Below are positions 61,750 through 64,000 of a stretch of DNA of 64,000 bases, one piece after another. The notes under the pieces were generated by a model. That model saw only the letters and a list, made by a program, of their open reading frames with translations, had not been told where the DNA came from and did not search any database. The stretch's first letter is position 1, and each line of letters opens with the position of its first letter. The stretch comes from Streptomyces atroolivaceus (lineage in GTDB: Bacteria > Actinomycetota > Actinomycetes > Streptomycetales > Streptomycetaceae), in assembly GCF_000717025.1 (NCBI RefSeq), contig NZ_JNXG01000001.1:62001-126000 (forward strand). Reading direction: 5' to 3'. The translations under genes and the position numbers were made by a program.

Positions 61750-62885
61750 GACACCCCTCCCCCGCGAGGCCGTGCCGGCACTCCCTCCGAGCGATCGGGG
61801 GCATCCGCCAGATCCCAGAAGGCCGTACAGAAGCGCGCCAGTGCACCACGAGAATCCCCGCCCGGGGGCACACCGCAGTCCTGAGCCGACGGCAACCCGG
61901 CCTCCGTGGGCAGGGCACCGACGAGCGGCAGCCCGAGCGCCTGCGCCACCCACTGCTCGTCCAGGCCTGCCGTGCAGGGGCCCCGGACAACGACCCGCAG
62001 GTCCTCGAGGACCATCCGGGCCGCAGACGCGACGCGCTGCGCTGCCGCGACCGCTCTCAGCTCCCCGGGCACGACGAGGAGTCCGACGTCCAGCTGAGCC
62101 AGGGCTTCTGCCACGCTCTCGTCGACCCTCCGCGGCAGATCCACGACCACCACTCCCCCGAGCCTGCGCGCTGCGGCGAGCACCGACCGCATGGCCTGGG
62201 GCGGAACGACCACCTCGTCTTCCCTGCCCCAGCTGAGTACACGCAGCCCGTGCAACGCGGGAAGGGACTCCTCCAGCGCCCCTCCGCCCAGCCTCCCCTT
62301 CGAACGGGCGAAATCCGGCCATCGCATGCCTTCCGAGTCCTCACCGCCGAGCAGCACGTCGATCCCGCCGCCCAAGGGGTCGCCGTCGACCAGCATGGTC
62401 CGTCGGCCCGACCGCGCTGCCGTCACGGCAAGCGCGCAGGCCAGCGTGGACGCGCCGGATCCGCCGCGTCCCCCCATCACCCCGACGGTGAGCGCGGGGC
62501 GGCCCACGCCTTCCACCGCGTTGGCGATCTGATCGACGAGCCACCCCTCGGAATCGGGCAGCCTCAGCACGTATTCGGCCCCGATCTCAACCGCGCGGCG
62601 CCATACACCGGGGTCGTCCTGGTCACGCCCGACCAGCATGACGCCGGGCCTGCGGGGCACCCCTCGACACCCGCGGGCCGCGTCGTCGCCCACCAGAACC
62701 ATCGGGGCCCGCTCCCAGCCGCGCCTCTCCCCAGGAGGCGCGTGATGCACCTCCGGCACCGCCCCTGCGGCCGCGCACAGCCTGAGCAGATCGTCCAGCA
62801 GATCCGCGTCCTCAGTCACGATCAGGGGCCCGTCCCGCCTCCCCTCGGCGCTCAGCAGACCTTCGCCTACGAAGGATCCAGTCAC
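61746..62885 (-). CDS. ssd: Septum-site-determining (Ssd)/TadZ-CpaE-like ATPase-fold protein
   Basis: 379 residues from GTG 62885 (GGAG five bases upstream); a longer reading to 63002 is Arg-rich. A receiver-like N-terminal domain (LIVTEDADLLDDLLRLCAAAGA) is followed by a MinD-like domain: GVMGGRGGSGASTLACALAVTAA, MLVDGDPLGGGIDVLLGG, VVVVDLPRRVDES. The deviant Walker A lacks the signature Lys, as in TadZ/CpaE, so it is probably a polar-localisation factor rather than an active ATPase. Corresponds to Rv3660c/Ssd at the head of actinobacterial Tad operons. Confidence 0.9.
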   Translation of the reverse strand: MTGSFVGEGLLSAEGRRDGPLIVTEDADLLDDLLRLCAAAGAVPEVHHAPPGERRGWERAPMVLVGDDAARGCRGVPRRPGVMLVGRDQDDPGVWRRAVEIGAEYVLRLPDSEGWLVDQIANAVEGVGRPALTVGVMGGRGGSGASTLACALAVTAARSGRRTMLVDGDPLGGGIDVLLGGEDSEGMRWPDFARSKGRLGGGALEESLPALHGLRVLSWGREDEVVVPPQAMRSVLAAARRLGGVVVVDLPRRVDESVAEALAQLDVGLLVVPGELRAVAAAQRVASAARMVLEDLRVVVRGPCTAGLDEQWVAQALGLPLVGALPTEAGLPSAQDCGVPPGGDSRGALARFCTAFWDLADAPDRSEGVPARPRGGGVS

Positions 62886-63155
62886 GATCTCCGCCCTCTC
62901 CCACTGCCCTTCGGTGCGGTTTCGCGGGGATCTCGAACGCTCCCGAGATGCGCGATTCCGGAACCCACGTACTTCGCGGGCGGAATCAACATGCATCGGC
63001 ATGGAAAAACATGTGGATCTTGGTCAGAAACTGTGGACAACGCCGTCGTTGTGAATATCTCGGTAGCTCGTACAGGGGACTTTCACAGCGAAGCTATTCC
63101 GCTACCCACAGTGACGATGCATGATCGAGTGACCCACAGGAGAGGAGGTGCGGCG

Positions 63156-63182
63156 GTGACAGTCAGACCGGATGGACCTTGA
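63156..63182 (+). CDS. Possible leader peptide (8 codons)
   Basis: GTG at 63156 follows a full AGGAGGT ribosome site (63143-63149) by six bases and reads MTVRPDGP before TGA. An in-frame ATG at 63117 would give 21 residues but places the ribosome site inside the frame. It ends 30 bases before a terminator-like hairpin. No amino-acid run typical of attenuators is present. Confidence 0.35.
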   Translation: MTVRPDGP

Positions 63183-63212
63183 CCCTCTGCCGAAAAATGC
63201 ATCCGGACATGC

Positions 63213-63247
63213 GACGACCCCCGCCGGGGGGGAGAGCGGGGGTCGTC
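63213..63247 (+). terminator. Hairpin after the tiny frame
   Basis: Perfect 12-bp stem (63213-63224 with 63236-63247) with an 11-base G-rich loop. It would end a short transcript before the HAD gene. A second, shorter stem (CCGACTC with GAGTCGG) follows at about 63254-63281 around the 11-G tract. Confidence 0.7.
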
Positions 63248-63385
63248 TCCACGGCCGACTCGGGGGGGGGGGAGGAGTCGGACCGGGTTAGCACGGTCGC
63301 GAACGATCCGTGACTTCCATGGTGTACCCGAGCGCCCTCTCAGGCAAACCCGCCTGCCGGACTTTACGCCGAATGGCGGGCCCCT

Positions 63386-64000
63386 ATGCTCACCTTTGTG
63401 GAAAACTGCTTCTCGCCTCGCACAGCAGCCTTCTTTGACCTGGACAAGACGGTCATTGCGAAGTCATCGACACTGACCTTCAGCAAGTCCTTCTACCAAG
63501 GCGGGCTGATCAACCGCCGTGCCGTACTGCGCACCGCGTACACACAGTTCGTGTTCCTTGCCGGGGGCGCCGACCACGACCAGATGGAGCGGATGCGCGA
63601 GTACCTCTCGGCGCTCTGCAAGGGCTGGAACGTCCAGCTGGTCAAGGACCTTGTCGCCGAGACACTGCACGACCTGATCGACCCGATCATCTACGACGAG
63701 GCGGCAACCCTCATCGAGGAGCACCATACCGCCGGGCGCGATGTGGTCATCGTTTCGACCTCGGGCGCGGAAGTCGTCGAACCGATCGGAGAACTCCTCG
63801 GCGCCGACCGGGTCGTGGCGACCCGGATGGTCGTGGGCGACGACGGCTGCTTCACCGGCGAGATCGAGTACTACGCGTACGGACCGACGAAGGCCGAGGC
63901 GATCAAGGCTCTCGCCGAATCGGAAGGCTACGACCTTTCGCGCTGCTACGCGTACAGCGACTCCGCCACCGACGTGCCGATGCTGGAGTCGGTCGGACAC
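63386..64000 (+). CDS. HAD-IB family hydrolase (SerB/CicA-like), 3' end missing
   Basis: 205 codons open to the right edge. HAD motif I FFDLDKTVIAKSSTL (nucleophile Asp18, Asp20), motif II VVIVSTSGAEVV, and motif IV SRCYAYSDSATDVPMLESVG are present; the helical cap region includes HHTAGRD. Subfamily IB enzymes are phosphomonoesterases such as phosphoserine phosphatase; the substrate here is unknown. ATG 63386 is used; GTG 63398 is an alternative. The same gene lies divergent to ssd in mycobacteria (Rv3661) and streptomycetes. Confidence 0.9.
   Translation, partial: MLTFVENCFSPRTAAFFDLDKTVIAKSSTLTFSKSFYQGGLINRRAVLRTAYTQFVFLAGGADHDQMERMREYLSALCKGWNVQLVKDLVAETLHDLIDPIIYDEAATLIEEHHTAGRDVVIVSTSGAEVVEPIGELLGADRVVATRMVVGDDGCFTGEIEYYAYGPTKAEAIKALAESEGYDLSRCYAYSDSATDVPMLESVGH

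Larger units (their letters stand above)
62886..63385. other. Divergent intergenic region with candidate small transcript
   Basis: 500 bases between ssd and the HAD gene. Contains a tiny reading frame with consensus ribosome site (63156-63182), two hairpins with G-rich loops (63213-63247; 63254-63280) and an 11-base G tract (63262-63272). My recollection is that small RNAs named scr3558/scr3559 were reported at this position in S. coelicolor; I cannot confirm homology. Confidence 0.5.

Noticed and set aside
63032..63040. Perfect DnaA-box-like sequence (TTGTCCACA on the minus strand)
   Set aside because: Single copy, far from dnaA/dnaN, expected by chance in a chromosome; not evidence of an origin.

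Overview
The window is high-GC DNA with GTG/TTG starts, dense coding and gene sets typical of a Streptomyces chromosome: bldG with its partner anti-sigma gene, a topoisomerase I with a lysine/alanine-rich tail, a membrane-fused thymidylate kinase, an actinobacterial Tad locus, and the DUF397/XRE-DUF5753 regulatory family. Gene order from the tRNA-Thr to the right edge matches what I remember of the S. coelicolor SCO3540-SCO3560 region; the left edge (dacB/ppa) matches the SCO3408-3409 region. I see no insertion sequence, prophage, CRISPR array or rRNA.

Layout. 1-5 kb: a D-Ala-D-Ala carboxypeptidase (cut by the edge) divergent from inorganic pyrophosphatase, a ThrE-type exporter, and a DedA protein with a long Gly/Gln/Tyr repeat tail. 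5-12 kb: a ybjQ-wrbA-gadB run, then a leftward padR-ABC exporter unit with two near-palindromic operator-like boxes around a good promoter, then an aldehyde dehydrogenase whose catalytic Cys position reads Ser. 12-14 kb: an XRE/DUF5753 regulator, an ATPase-fold protein and a DUF397 protein that share a 17-bp motif in their upstream regions. 14-28 kb: mostly housekeeping or accessory enzymes, an unusual family A DNA polymerase, and a two-component system divergent from an FtsX-type ABC exporter.

28-38 kb is the most accessory-looking part. A four-gene operon with 4-bp overlaps (acyl-CoA dehydrogenase-like, PIG-L deacetylase, NodS-like methyltransferase, family 2 glycosyltransferase) looks like an uncharacterised glycoconjugate pathway, followed by a FUSC transporter and a sulfurtransferase. 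Then come a secreted DUF3494 (ice-binding-fold) protein with a repetitive tail and a potential pseudoknot in its leader, and a DUF5819-HTTM pair that resembles the SdpA-SdpB toxin-maturation pair of Bacillus.

38-64 kb is conserved core: protease-like lipoprotein, holB, MFS-tmk-coiled-coil fusion, topA, a methyltransferase, hppA, anti-sigma gene plus bldG, a DUF1998 helicase with a TTA codon at position 6, and a compact Tad pilus operon (ssd/tadZ, tadA, tadB, tadC, Flp-like pilin, TadE, TadE-like) divergent from a HAD phosphatase. Strong intrinsic terminator hairpins punctuate the region and were checked base by base.
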